Shown one piece after another: positions 49,408-59,414 of a stretch of DNA of 64,000 bases. The notes beneath the pieces are model-generated. The model did not search any database and was not told the DNA's origin. It saw only the letters and a program-made list of their open reading frames with translations. The translations under genes were made by a program, and so were the position numbers. Each line of letters starts with the position of its first letter. Positions within the stretch are counted from its first letter, which is position 1. The DNA is from Flectonema sp. DT1601 (taxonomy: Eukaryota > Euglenozoa > Diplonemea > Diplonemida > Diplonemidae): assembly GCA_964019425.1 (NCBI GenBank), contig OZ025786.1, forward strand, positions 868,001 through 932,000. Direction: 5' to 3'.

Positions 49408-49420
49408 TTTATTTTTTTAA

Positions 49421-49442
49421 AGGGTGTCTTACCTCTCCTGGC
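49421..49442 (-). mobile_element. 5' stub of the older LINE copy and target duplication
   Basis: Read on the minus strand, 49442-49428 plus the AGGGTGT duplication encodes P-G-E-V-R-H-P-P. This lines up with GAGEQRHPP of the intact ORF2 and is in frame with the older copy resuming at 43491. It shows that the younger LINE landed inside the older one. Confidence 0.75.
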
Positions 49443-49518
49443 TAAAATTTTAAAAAGAAATAAAATAAAATGCGTAAGCAGGATGCGACAAGTTGGGTCA
49501 AGCGCTTTTTTTACCAGC

Positions 49519-49590
49519 GGCTTAGTGGTCTAGTGGCATGATTCTCGCTTTGGGTGCGAGAGGTCCAGAGTTCGATTCTCTGCTGAGCCC
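49519..49590 (+). tRNA. tRNA-Pro (anticodon UGG)
   Basis: A 72-base cloverleaf. The acceptor arms are GGCTTAG and CTGAGCC. The D-arm region TGGTCTAGTGGCATGA holds the A box. The anticodon stem is CTCGC/GCGAG with loop TTTGGGT (anticodon TGG at 49551-49553). The T arm is AGAGTTCGATTCTCT with a B box. There is no intron. A run of seven T (49591-49597) follows as the RNA polymerase III terminator. It is the only intact plus-strand gene here and lies about 75 bases from the LINE 5' stub. Confidence 0.96.
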
Positions 49591-49595
49591 TTTTT

Positions 49596-50610
49596 TTAAT
49601 ATTGAAATTGTGAAACGAATTTAAATTCCCAATAGCATCGCAGCGGCAATGTGCAACAACTACAACGTGAACTTGAATCACTTCTTTCTCTTTCCGGATA
49701 TCCGGTTTCTCCTAGTCGATGTATCGACAGTCTTCTTGGGGGCTGACTTCGTTTACACGTAGTCTTATTGTGGCCCACCTTACCACAACGACTACACAAG
49801 TTCTTTCCTCCCTTGGAAGGAATCCTCTTCGTGGGGGCACCGGCACCCTTCGGTTTCTTCATTGTTGGGGGTAACCCGCAAACCTTCACCGACTGAAACT
49901 GATACAGCCCGACTGGGCGTACTGGATCGTCATACCTTTGCCAACTTGATCAACTCCTGCCTCTGTCCATGCACAACGTTCGCTGTTTGTTGTTATTATC
50001 CCTGCAGATGATTCTACAAGCCTGAGAAAGACCATACCTTCAAACACTTCGCTTTCGTGCATCACTGGTTCAACAGTTAACACTGCCGCTTCAACGGCAG
50101 CGTCTCCACGATCTCTCTAACCCACCCCAAAATCTTCTCATCATCACCCTGCATCGTGCGCACTATGCCATCGCTCGTAGTGCCACTTCGTTCTGCACAA
50201 TGCTGACAATGCTGTTAAGCATTCCCAACACATTCTTGTCCCTGGCTGAAGAGATAACGTTGTTAAACCCTTCAGCCATCAAACATCGGTAGGAACCTGT
50301 ACGAAGGTGCTGTATACAGATGTCCTTGCCGAACTTGGCCTTGATGTTTCGACCCTGCATTTGAGGGCAATCACATCGCTGTAATCCCCACGAAGCACGA
50401 CAGCAGGGCGGCCCTTGTCCTGATCGCCCCTAAGGCCAAACCCTTCGCCCAAAACTCCGGAACCTTCACCTCTGACTCCAGCTTCCCAAGGAAGTACTTC
50501 CACCCTTCCGTCTTCATTGCCTCAAGGCGAAACCACAGTAGGTCCATTGCAACAAATGTAAGCAATGCCCCCAAGTAATGTGCTCGTAAGAAGCCCATCA
50601 GCAACCCCAA
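49596..50610 (-). pseudogene. Decayed MULE (Mutator-like) transposase
   Basis: Minus-strand frames hold ordered pieces of the C-terminal half of a MULE transposase. The pieces are LLWFRLEAMKTEGWKYFLGK (helical region after the catalytic core), then MAEGFNNVISSARDKNVLGM, which matches the TSNxAESFNxxIxxARxxPI signature. Last comes a KRIPSKGGKNLCSRCGKVGH zinc knuckle (CxxCxxxGHxxxxC). They are split over several frames with stop codons between, so the gene is dead. No terminal inverted repeats were found by eye. The upstream ORF at 50598-50858 may be another part, but I cannot tell. Confidence 0.7.
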
Positions 50611-50858
50611 ATCCCCCTGGACATGCAGCTAGAGGCTACAAGGTGGGATTTTTTATATTTTGTACCCGACTCCTGATATTTTGCCAGGGAAAGGTAGGCT
50701 ATTGTGGTCTTGAGCATGTACACCCTCCCCTCCCCAGGGTTGCAAGCGTCCGTATGCCGCAGCTGGAGCTTTACAGTGAGGTTATGTTCTTCCTGATTAA
50801 GGCATCTCCCACAGCTTGCAAAGATTATTATGGCAAAAGGCTCCCATTTCTTTTTCAA

Positions 50859-51742
50859 ATTGACAGAAAATCTTCATCCATAAATCAACCATGTATTTAT
50901 AAATACATTTCCATTGTAGTCACCTTCCCAAAACCGTAAACATCAATAGAGGTGAGGACTCGCAGTTCATGACCAATGCTCCTAACTTCACTCAAGGAAG
51001 ACATATCTACATTGTATCAGTTTCTTCAACCAGAAAACATCGATGACGCAGATTCTAATAAAGGCATCGTCAGTGGGTAATTTCACTCAAGGACAAATTA
51101 ACATGAGTCAAAGACGTCAAGTTATTCAAGAAATAAAGGACATTAAATTTAAGAAAACCGCCAGAAAACCTGCACAAAGTCTTTTCGAAAAGTTTTGACA
51201 GGCCTAAAAATCATCTGCAGGAAAGTTCTCAGCCTCTGGAAAATAAAAAAAACATGACAGACCACCACAACTCAAATTGAAAAAGAATCGGCACTCAAAA
51301 TTCTATTTAGGTATTTGCCCAGTGTACTAGTCAGTATAGCAGCTGACAATATCATAACTACTTTGTTAATCACCCGTTCATTCATCGATTATTCCACTAT
51401 TCATCCTTTCGAACGATAACAAATTTCCGTGTGTTTACCACTCAATAATCTTTGATCCCACCCACCTCGTGTCCCAGACTTACATCTTTCTAGTTTTTAT
51501 ACTATAACATCACTCTTAATTCATCTTCTAATAACTCTCTGGAACATCTCGACTCACAGGTAATCCAGTGGTCCTTTGGCCACCGTTTCGATATTGCTCA
51601 TTGCTGTAAATCTAACAACAACCGCGGTTTCCAACATATGATGACCTAAAAAAAAACTATAGATAAAGGCAACTAAAGATAAACTTAGAAAGCAATTCAT
51701 ATGTAAACAACAATTACAAGTACAGCTACAAAGCAGAACTAT
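50859..51742. other. Intergenic, one short plus-strand ORF of uncertain status
   Basis: Between the MULE remnant and a coiled-coil gene. A plus-strand frame around 51062-51198 ends MSQRRQVIQEIKDIKFKKTA...FEKF (ATG at 51103) and has coding-like composition, with a partial echo (NFTQG) about 90 bases upstream. It may be an exon remnant. Nothing else recognised. Confidence 0.35.
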
Positions 51743-52270
51743 CTATGCAGAAAGTTTTTCAGTCAAGAGTTTTTTATTTGCCCTCAGAGTTTTTATTTGG
51801 CAGTTCAATGATCTCAGAAGAATTTCTGCATTATCTTCTTGTTTTTTAATTGATTTGCTCTGAGTTTGCACAAGTTTTAGTCTTTCCGTTAACGATCTCT
51901 TTTTTGATTCATAATGCTGATCAGTGTCCGTGACAACCTTTTGGCTTTCTACTGCCTCGTTTTTGACAAATATTCGTTCCAGGGTATCGGTTTGTTTGTT
52001 CACATGGAGGGACAGGTATTCTAAGTCCTCGTTTTTCTTTTCAATTCTGTCTGACTTTTGCTGCATTTCTTGAATAGCAAATGTCAACTTCCCCCTGTTT
52101 AAGCCTCTCTCTGCAACGGAAGATTGAATTTTAGCAAGCTCCGTCCGTTGTATTCTCATATCCTCCAATCCATCAACAATCCGCTCTTCGAGATCATGCT
52201 TTTCGCCAGACAGTCGCAACAGCTCGCTTCCCAAGCTGCTAAAATCTGCAACAGTCTTGTCAAACTGCAT
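51743..52270 (-). CDS. Coiled-coil protein of unknown function
   Basis: A 175-residue ORF from the ATG at 52270 (MQFDKTVADF). Almost the whole length is predicted coiled coil: LLRLSGEKHDLEERIVDGLE, IQEMQQKSDRIEKKNEDLEY, KRSLTERLKLVQTQSKSIKK. No globular domain, signal peptide or membrane span is seen. Size and style would suit a small kinetochore, basal-body or tethering subunit. No family is recognised. An acceptor-like tract upstream (CTTTCAGGGGGG) leaves a 5' exon possible. Confidence 0.6.
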   Translation of the reverse strand: MQFDKTVADFSSLGSELLRLSGEKHDLEERIVDGLEDMRIQRTELAKIQSSVAERGLNRGKLTFAIQEMQQKSDRIEKKNEDLEYLSLHVNKQTDTLERIFVKNEAVESQKVVTDTDQHYESKKRSLTERLKLVQTQSKSIKKQEDNAEILLRSLNCQIKTLRANKKLLTEKLSA

Positions 52271-52549
52271 TTGTGTGTCCCCCCCCTGAAAGAAAGTAGT
52301 CCGTGAATGGACACAATATTAATGCAACTCTCGAAACCTTCTTCATCAGAAAACTATATTTTGTGTACCAACTGAGGAAACAAAGTAAAATGACTACCTC
52401 ATCACGGCGGCTTGTGAATCTGATTTTCTTAAAAGCTTTGTTTTAGGTTCCTTGAAGTACTTTTTTCATTTACAACGTCAACGGGAAAAAAAAGGAAAGC
52501 ACTAAGATTTCAACGACAACATATCTCTCTCGTAGTAAAGTAATGAAGT

Positions 52550-53392
52550 TTAGTTCTTCTTGGAGGCGGCAACGGCCTGACGGGTGGCCTTGGCCTTGGA
52601 TCTCAACTTGGCGGTCTGACGACGGCTGGTGATGGTTGCGTAGTAGACGTCTCTCTGGTCCTTTGCTCCTTCGAATCTGGCCTTCAAGGCAGCTCTCTTC
52701 TGTCTTCTTCTTTGTCTTGAGACTGGGGTGACAAGACGCTGGATCTTTGGTGCCTTTGAGTGACCCTTCTCCTCACGACGGATGACGAACTTTCTAACAT
52801 CGTCGTCTCTGTCCAAGTCGAACAACTTTCTGATGTTGGAAGCTCTCTTTGGTCCCAATCTTCTTGGTCTGCTGATGTCAGTGACTCCCTCAATCTCTTG
52901 GGTTCCCTTCTTAATGATGATGAGGGCAAGGACAGAGATGTCAGATCCGACGATGCATCCACGAACTGACTTTCTGTTTCTCTCTCCTCCACGACCTCTC
53001 CATGCCTGGTATCCGACCTCTCCACGGGTAAGGAGAAGCTTAACTCTGCTGTTTACAAGGATACCCTGCTTCATAGGGAATCCCTGCTTGTCACATCCTC
53101 CGGTGATACGGAAAACGTATCCGGCGTAGTTGTCTCCGAGAAGACCTCCGTCAAAGTCCTATTGGGAGTGAATGAATAGAAATTTTATATTTTCTTTTTC
53201 AGATCTTATTTCATTGAAAAGATTCCGAAAATGGAATATTCGGTTCCTCCCAACGAAACCATAATGTGTTGATTAAGAGAGAAAACATACCTGGGCGATA
53301 CGCTTGTCGACGATTCTGGCAATTGCCTTCTCGTCGTCAAGTTCGAAGGTCTTCTGGGCTCCGGTTTCTGGGTATGCGATGTTCAACTTCAT
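52550..53392 (-). CDS. RPS6: 40S ribosomal protein S6, copy 1
   Basis: Exon 1 is 53392-53291 (34 codons, [13 protein letters not shown]...KRIAQ) and exon 2 is 53158-52550. They join in phase 0 across a 132-bp intron (CAG|GTATGT...AATAG|GAC), giving 236 residues. After the join, [70 protein letters not shown] and the basic C-terminal helix ([20 protein letters not shown]) are all diagnostic of eS6. The tail lacks the RRRLSSLR phosphorylation cluster of animal S6 and ends AVAASKKN. It lies in tandem with a near-identical copy at 53815-54594. Confidence 0.97.
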
Positions 53393-53814
53393 TTTAAAGA
53401 GAGAGTAGTTATAGATCTACGAGGGGGGTGGAAATGATTTTAATGTTCGGAACAGAAGTTGACATTCTAATGAAATGTTCGGTGACTATAAATTGATGTT
53501 TTTTTATTTCAAATTACTTTTGTTGTGAAAACTCCGCATTGCGAACTATCAAAAGAGCTACCTTGCATCACTGCTTGTTATTGCTGTATTGACTGAAGTA
53601 ATATTGTAGGCACATCTTTTGTTGTCTCAAAGAAGAACCTCACCTTGGGAGTGCTTTCTTCATGTTTTTTTTTGAACATTTTTGACTTTTTTTCGACAGC
53701 ATGGGGGGTGTGGGGGTGGTTTGGCGTGGGGGGGAGACAAGGCGTCCAGTCCCCACAAAAGAAAATAGAAATGATATGAAGTAATTCCTAATAAACTTGA
53801 TTACATGAAGCTGT
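53393..53814. other. Spacer between the two RPS6 genes
   Basis: About 420 bases without similarity to the other RPS6 flank that I can see. It includes a G-rich stretch (53703-53735) and no gene. Confidence 0.5.
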
Positions 53815-54594
53815 TTAGTTCTTCTTGGAGGCGGCAACGGCCTGACGGGTGGCCTTGGCCTTGGATCTCAACTTGGCGGTCTGACGACGGCTGGTGATGG
53901 TTGCGTAGTAGACGTCTCTCTGGTCCTTTGCTCCTTCGAATCTGGCCTTCAAGGCAGCTCTCTTCTGTCTTCTTCTTTGTCTTGAGACTGGGGTGACAAG
54001 ACGCTGGATCTTTGGTGCCTTTGAGTGACCCTTCTCCTCACGACGGATGACGAACTTTCTAACATCGTCGTCTCTGTCCAAGTCGAACAACTTTCTGATG
54101 TTGGAAGCTCTCTTTGGTCCCAATCTTCTTGGTCTGCTGATGTCAGTGACTCCCTCAATCTCTTGGGTTCCCTTCTTAATGATGATGAGGGCAAGGACAG
54201 AGATGTCAGATCCGACGATGCATCCACGAACTGACTTTCTGTTTCTCTCTCCTCCACGACCTCTCCATGCCTGGTATCCAACCTCTCCACGGGTAAGGAG
54301 AAGCTTAACTCTGCTGTTTACAAGGATACCCTGCTTCATAGGGAATCCCTGCTTGTCACATCCTCCGGTGATACGGAAAACGTATCCGGCGTAGTTGTCT
54401 CCGAGAAGACCTCCGTCAAAGTCCTATTTTTTATTGCTTACTTTCTCTACTACACTTAGACATTAATGTGTTGATTAAGAGAGAAAACATACCTGGGCGA
54501 TACGCTTGTCGACGATTCTGGCAATTGCCTTCTCGTCGTCGAGTTCGAAGGTCTTCTGGGCTCCGGTTTCTGGGTATGCGATGTTCAACTTCAT
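53815..54594 (-). CDS. RPS6: 40S ribosomal protein S6, copy 2
   Basis: Exon 1 is 54594-54493 and exon 2 is 54423-53815, phase 0, with a 69-bp intron, giving 236 residues identical to copy 1. By eye only two coding positions differ (a third base in the Leu-Asp-Asp stretch of exon 1 and in the Val of EVGYQAW), both synonymous. The first 29 bases of the intron (GTATGTTTTCTCTCTTAATC and 9 more) are shared with copy 1. The rest of the intron and both UTRs are unrelated. This pattern implies gene conversion or strong concerted evolution limited to the coding sequence and the intron's donor end. Confidence 0.97.
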
Positions 54595-55042
54595 TTTATT
54601 AGATTAGATAAGGTGAAAAACCTAAATTAAAAAAACATAATATTACGTCATATTGAAACTAAACAAAGCACAAAAAGAATACTAACTTAACACAGACCTG
54701 CTTCATTGGTGTTGCTGTGGGAGAAGAAATAACTCTGAGAGAAACATCACAGGTCAGTCTCTTTGTCTTAATGTCGGTTCGTTCTTATTTCAGAGTTCTG
54801 AATGTACGCAAACACACAAACACACAACAGAATCCAATTAGTTAACAACGTTGTGGAATAAAAAAATAAAATAAATAAAAAGTAGGCTCCTCAAGCAGGT
54901 AACGCACGTCAGGTTCCATTATAAAACAAAGAGGGCATTGTGTAGTTGGGAGTGAAAAGAAAAAAAGTGTAGAGTTCGCTTTGTAATAGCAATATCACCA
55001 CCCTCTTGTATAAATCTTTTTCGGGTGGTTTTTTTTTTGAGT

Positions 55043-55079
<37 letters not shown>

Positions 55080-56328
55080 ATACAACAGGGGGGTTAACTG
55101 TTCGATTTTGTATGCAAAATACAAATGTTAACATTAGTTTTAGATACAGTGACTAAGGTAATGTTAGTGTATACACTCTGTGATTGACGTAATACTTTAC
55201 AACAAATGTTTCTAACTTAGCTGCATACACATCTCTTTTTCCGTGTTGTCATTCAGTGCAGTACGGAATCGAGTTATTCAATTACGAATTAATCGTGAGC
55301 CCTGGGAAACCAAAACCAGGGTATAATGTAATACGGCAGAGTGTAGGTTTCACACACAAATTACTTGCTTAAATCAACAATTCTTTGGAAAAAATAGGGG
55401 TGAAACTTTGACAATGTAAAAACAGTAACAACTTTAGGAAAAAAATAGGGGGCTTAACTTAGCCTTTTAAGGAACTATTAGGTTTCGAGAGTAATCCATA
55501 TTCTTACCTCTATTCTCCCTTATGGTGTAGAAGCAAGTAAGTCAACCATTGACTGAAGTATTCTAGTTAGTATTAATAATTATCAGCTCAAAAAAAAGCA
55601 AAATTTCGTAGAACAACAAACAAGTTGGTTTCGCCCTAAGATTAAAAAAAATCTTTCTTCGGACTATTCCCCTTACCCAGCCCTCCTCAGCGAAGAAAGC
55701 AAGGGGGACACTGCGGTGTCAGACCTGTCCTACTCATCGCGTTTGCCCTTCTCAGACTGAAGCTAGTTAACAATGTAGTTACTTAATAATATTATAAAGA
55801 AAACATTCTTATCGATTAGTTCGTAGCGCACCATTAGTGGAGCACTCTTCTAGAAAGTATAAGATGATTAATTGTCAAATATAAAAGGGGAAACACACAA
55901 GAACCACACACGCTGACGCATAATAGCCAAGCTTCAGCCTAAGGCTGGGCAGTACATCGAAAATTGTAGGTGACTATTAGGCTTTTGGTTTTGAAGTTAG
56001 TAGCGGGTTGAATACTCTTCCTTGTCCTGTTTTAATGGCAAGGAAGACTGAAAAAGTAAAATCGATGAGGGAATAGGAAGACGCAATAAATCAGAAAAGG
56101 TCTCACTAACGTGTAAAGTAAAAGGGATTGGAATTATTTTTTATTTATTTTTTTCATTATTTCTACTGCCAAGCAGTTTTTTTTGTTCGAGATGAAGAAT
56201 AGAATATTAGATACAGGTTATGAGGAAAAGGGTTTTTTCTGGAAAAAAGAAAAGAAAGAAAGGGGAAAAAAAAGAAAAAAAAAAGAGCGAAACAAATCTT
56301 AGAGTCCAGGTGTTAATCACCAGACTAT
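54595..56328. other. Long intergenic stretch with dispersed repeats
   Basis: Upstream of RPS6 copy 2 and downstream of the FYVE-like gene. It holds the two-block repeat (55087-55540), a GTGAAACTTTGACAATG unit at 55396 related to 1371-1415, and a 5-bp-stem hairpin CAGCCTAAGGCTG near 55937. No gene seen. The small ORF at 54909-55124 is a homopolymer artefact. Confidence 0.5.
55087..55540. repeat. Dispersed repeat, copy 2 of a two-block family
   Basis: Matches 38638-39016 block by block (GGGGGTTAACTG, GGTAATGTTAGTGTA, AACTTAGCTGCATACAC, GTGCAGTACGGAATCGAGTT; later TTAACTTAGCCTTTTAAGG, GAGTAATCCATAT, TATGGTGTAGAAG). Between the blocks a unit related to 1371-1415 is inserted, so the copies are mosaics. 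Confidence 0.6.
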
Positions 56329-56979
56329 TTAAACCGGTGGTATCTGTTTTCCTTTCTCTTTTGAGTATCTAACGAGAATAGAGTCTGCAATGCGTTGAAG
56401 AGATTTACTCCAAGTCAATGGTTGGATAGATGACCCTTTTGACCAAACTGTTGATGTGATTGATCGAATTGTGTGACAGAAATCACAGTTTCGATGAGAA
56501 GCTTTATTACGAGAACAGTCAGAACAAACTGATTGATAACAAGTTCTACAATGATGCTCTCTTTTGATCATCGTAAACGGTGAGAGACAAAGAGAACAGT
56601 TTTGAGTATGATGAGTTCCCTTTTCGAATAGTTTCTTCCGATGTAACGATGACTTTTTATCTATAACAGTTGGGGCTAATCTAACAAGCTGTTTATCAGT
56701 TGTTGTACTTGAATGAAGTCTTTCAATCTCATCTTTTAGTTCAGAACATTCCTCAAGAAGTTGTCGAAGAGCTAACTGATCTCGTTCGCTTCGTATCTTT
56801 AAATTGATATGACGTTCTTCAGCCATCCTTCCGACTTCTGCTCGGCATTTCCTCTCCGATGCTAATTCGTCATTTAGTAATGTTAATTGTTTTGTGAGAT
56901 CTCCAACGACACCACCACACCCACTACAACGAACCTCAACTTCACGACATTCGTCACAACTACAGCTGGTGATTACCAT
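56329..56979 (-). CDS. FYVE-like zinc-finger, coiled-coil protein
   Basis: A 216-residue ORF from the ATG at 56979. The N-terminus has two cysteine pairs (CSCDEC, CSGCGG), then a coiled coil over about residues 28-95. Residues about 125-172 form a FYVE-type zinc finger: CSLCLSPFTMIKREHHCRTC, CSDCS and CDFC, eight cysteine ligands in FYVE spacing. The basic RR/KHHCR patch reads REHHCR, so binding to phosphatidylinositol 3-phosphate is plausible but the patch is weakened. The lack of a WxxD start makes this a degenerate FYVE. Likely an endosomal adaptor. Confidence 0.75.
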   Translation of the reverse strand: MVITSCSCDECREVEVRCSGCGGVVGDLTKQLTLLNDELASERKCRAEVGRMAEERHINLKIRSERDQLALRQLLEECSELKDEIERLHSSTTTDKQLVRLAPTVIDKKSSLHRKKLFEKGTHHTQNCSLCLSPFTMIKREHHCRTCYQSVCSDCSRNKASHRNCDFCHTIRSITSTVWSKGSSIQPLTWSKSLQRIADSILVRYSKEKGKQIPPV

Positions 56980-57626
56980 ATTATTAAAAGTGTTAAGGGG
57001 AAACTGTTAGTGGCATAAAAGAACTAAACTCAGTGTATCTAAATTAAAAAAAATTCACAAAAAGACAGAATTACTCACTTTTTTTTTTTTTTTTAAATGG
57101 TGTGGGTGGGTGGACCAGCAATAAGATGGAAGTCAGAATAGAAAAAAAAAGAAAAAAAAAACGATTACTATCGAAAACCGTACATCGCTTCAAGGTTTCG
57201 GGTTTGTTATTTTATGATTTTGCGTTGTATTTTTTTTTTTTTATTTTTTTTTTTTCGAGCTGGTCACTCCCCATTGCAGACAGTACTTCACTTTTCTTAA
57301 TCTTCATTTACTTCGAAAAGGGAGAAGCAGGGGGTTGAGGGGGGAAAAAAAAAAATGGTATGGGAGTGAAATAACTTTTCCAATTGTTGTAAAGATCCAA
57401 CCTACCGCACGTCTCTACATCAGCTGGAGTTCGATTTTTTTAATTTTTTTTTTAAAAAAAAATTAGTATGAAACAGGTGTTGTGTGTGCTTACTCTTTTC
57501 ACATGGTAACATGTCGGAAGACAGACTTTTTTATTATTTTTTTTTTTTTTTTTTTCCATAATTTTTTTTATTTTATTAACTTTTCAAAAAAAATAAAAAC
57601 AAAAAAAAAATAAAAGATTGGGAATT
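56980..57626. other. Intergenic, homopolymer-rich
   Basis: Several T runs (57078-57094, 57229-57255, 57537-57555) and an A-rich end just 3' of the ML-domain gene. No gene seen. Confidence 0.45.
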
Positions 57627-58097
57627 CTAGTTAATCTGAACACCCAACTCAGCGCAGATTACCTCCTGACCATATTCATTGTGTCCCTTCATGGCGATCT
57701 TGTAGCTTCCAGAAGGAGCAGCTCCTGGTAGCTTAACTGTCTTTACCATATTGAATGGACCTTCAGGGATTGGGCAGTGGATCTGTCCACACAAATCAAC
57801 ATCGTAGCTTCCCATTGGGATCATTCCGTAATGAACGTTAAGAGACATCTTGACAGCTCTCACAGTTTGGGTCATGGTACCGGTTAGGGTAACAGTGAAC
57901 TCATCTCCCTTTTTAATTGGGTATGGAACAACCTTTAATCCACTTGCTGCGTTGACCTTAAAGAGGTCAGCTCCCGCATGGCAAAGCTTTAAGTCAGGCT
58001 TTGTGCTTGAGCTTCCATGGTGTGGGTGAATCAGGTTTCCAATAAAACTTCCCTGAACGGAAGCAACAAGTAGGGAAAAGATAACAGCGCAACGCAT
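57627..58097 (-). CDS. ML-domain (NPC2-like) secreted lipid-binding protein
   Basis: A 156-residue ORF whose ATG at 58097 follows a sense poly(A) run of about 20. A signal peptide (residues 1-16, MRCAVIFSLLVASVQG) precedes an MD-2-related lipid-recognition fold. The evidence is LCHAGADLFKVNAASGLKV...KKGDEFTVTLTGTM, a central DLCGQIHCPIPEGPF with the paired cysteines, and the C-terminal GSYKIAMKGHNEYGQEVICAELGVQI. Typical ML length. Such proteins bind sterols or phospholipids in lysosomes or outside the cell. Codon use resembles the highly expressed genes here (cyclophilin, RPS6). Confidence 0.9.
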   Translation of the reverse strand: MRCAVIFSLLVASVQGSFIGNLIHPHHGSSSTKPDLKLCHAGADLFKVNAASGLKVVPYPIKKGDEFTVTLTGTMTQTVRAVKMSLNVHYGMIPMGSYDVDLCGQIHCPIPEGPFNMVKTVKLPGAAPSGSYKIAMKGHNEYGQEVICAELGVQIN

Positions 58098-58316
58098 TTT
58101 TTTTTTTTTTTTTTTTGGTTTGTTTTTTTAAAAGAGGTTGGTTTTGGCTGAATGGGGGTAATTTGATAAAATAAATAACAACAAAGAAATCCACTACGAA
58201 CGACAAATAAAAGCAGTAAGAACCGCATGACTACTAGCAATCACTGTGCTACCGAACGAATGTGTTTTAAAGAAAACAACAAACAGCTAAGACCGCAACC
58301 CAATCCTTAAAGATGA

Positions 58317-59414
58317 CTATCCATCCTTATTATGTAACACAAGAGGTGAATAGATATGAAGACTTCCAGACTCGTCACTAGAGGCGATTAGATTATTATC
58401 TCCCCAACTCAGTGCTGTTAACTTTGATTGATGACCAGCATGTTTGAAAATTAATTCAGTTGGGAGATCACCTTGTTGATTGACATGTGTAGTTGTCAAT
58501 GATAAATCCCATAAATAACAACAACCAGACAAGTCAGATGATACAATCAAAGAAGGGTCAGTCGGGTGCAATGAAATATTTGTGACTTCTGATCCATGAT
58601 CAAAACTAAGAAGGTGACCTCTTCCAGTGATTCTCGTATCCCAAATATACATTAAGTCACCACCAGTAACAACTAAACTACTATCTACACAACTCGATCG
58701 TACTGTTGTTAAAGACTTTCCAACTGGGGCACTGAACTCAGAACTTGCTTTTTGTGGACTTCGAATATCAACCAAATCTAAATTCCCTTCACTTGTCGTA
58801 CTGAACACCCAGGAAGGTTCTCCACCAGCAAAGCACACATCAGTGAAAAAACCAGTTGGAGGTTTTTTCATAAATACATGACTACTATTTCCTGAAATAT
58901 CCCAAGAATTGACTTGAGAGTCGGGAGTAGTATAAATGATTAACGAACCATTGATCTGTGCCGAAAGAGAGTTAGTCAGCTGTGAGGTTGTTGGATGTGA
59001 GTATCTCTGTAATGTGATGTTCTTCATCAGACAACTGTTCTGGATATCAGCTACGGTGACTCCCTCAGTAGTTTTAATGATTGCCACTCCAGGTGACGCT
59101 GGTGTCCTCGCGCATACTGCATTTATTATGGTTGATTCAATTTGAATGTGATTTTTATTTTTAATTATCCCAACTTCAGAGTTAGGAAATTCCTGTACTC
59201 TATCATTCTTCTTTGGAATTGATGTCTTTATCGTTATTAGAGATCCGTTAGTACTTCTTGGCCAGTTGTTTGATGCTGTCAGAATACAACCTTCTGACAT
59301 CCCTCCCTCTCCTCCCCAATCAAGACAAGGAGTTTGTCCGTCCAATTGAGAAACAATAATACTTTTATAAAGCCATGGGATATGAGTGTTCCACAATTCA
59401 GTTGGTGGTGGCAT
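58317..59414 (-). CDS. WD40-repeat protein
   Basis: A 365-residue ORF from the ATG at 59414 (MPPPTELWNT). Repeats of the beta-propeller type are visible in the C-terminal half: WVFSTTSEGNLDLVDIRSPQ, LVVTGGDLMYIWDTR, LHPTDPSLIVSSDLSGCCYLWDL and LTALSWGDNNLIASSDESGSLHIY. The N-terminal repeats are degenerate. Together with DGQTPCLDWGGEG near the start the chain could close a seven-bladed propeller. The overall plan recalls Nup43-type nucleoporins but is not decisive. The leader holds a TTTTTACAG acceptor-like site, so a 5' UTR intron is possible. Confidence 0.75.
   Translation of the reverse strand: MPPPTELWNTHIPWLYKSIIVSQLDGQTPCLDWGGEGGMSEGCILTASNNWPRSTNGSLITIKTSIPKKNDRVQEFPNSEVGIIKNKNHIQIESTIINAVCARTPASPGVAIIKTTEGVTVADIQNSCLMKNITLQRYSHPTTSQLTNSLSAQINGSLIIYTTPDSQVNSWDISGNSSHVFMKKPPTGFFTDVCFAGGEPSWVFSTTSEGNLDLVDIRSPQKASSEFSAPVGKSLTTVRSSCVDSSLVVTGGDLMYIWDTRITGRGHLLSFDHGSEVTNISLHPTDPSLIVSSDLSGCCYLWDLSLTTTHVNQQGDLPTELIFKHAGHQSKLTALSWGDNNLIASSDESGSLHIYSPLVLHNKDG

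Larger units (their letters stand above)
43499..49420 (-). mobile_element. Full-length two-ORF non-LTR retrotransposon (LINE)
   Basis: The element runs from 49420 (5') to a poly(A) tail at 43514-43499 (plus-strand T run) and is flanked by a 7-bp direct repeat AGGGTGT (plus strand) at 43492-43498 and 49421-49427. It carries an ORF1 (49407-47683) and an ORF2 (47690-43725) overlapping by 8 bases (ATGATTGA). Both ORFs are uninterrupted. The EN-RT-RNase H-zinc-knuckle order of ORF2 places it with I/ingi/Jockey-like lineages. ORF1 begins only 13 bases from the 5' boundary, so there is almost no 5' UTR. The 3' UTR has a G-rich (T/G)GGGG stretch and the tail. Intact ORFs, a long tail and a clean duplication suggest recent mobility. 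Confidence 0.92.

Noticed and set aside
52684-53129. Alternative frames within both RPS6 genes
   Set aside because: Shadow frames of a highly biased ribosomal protein gene.
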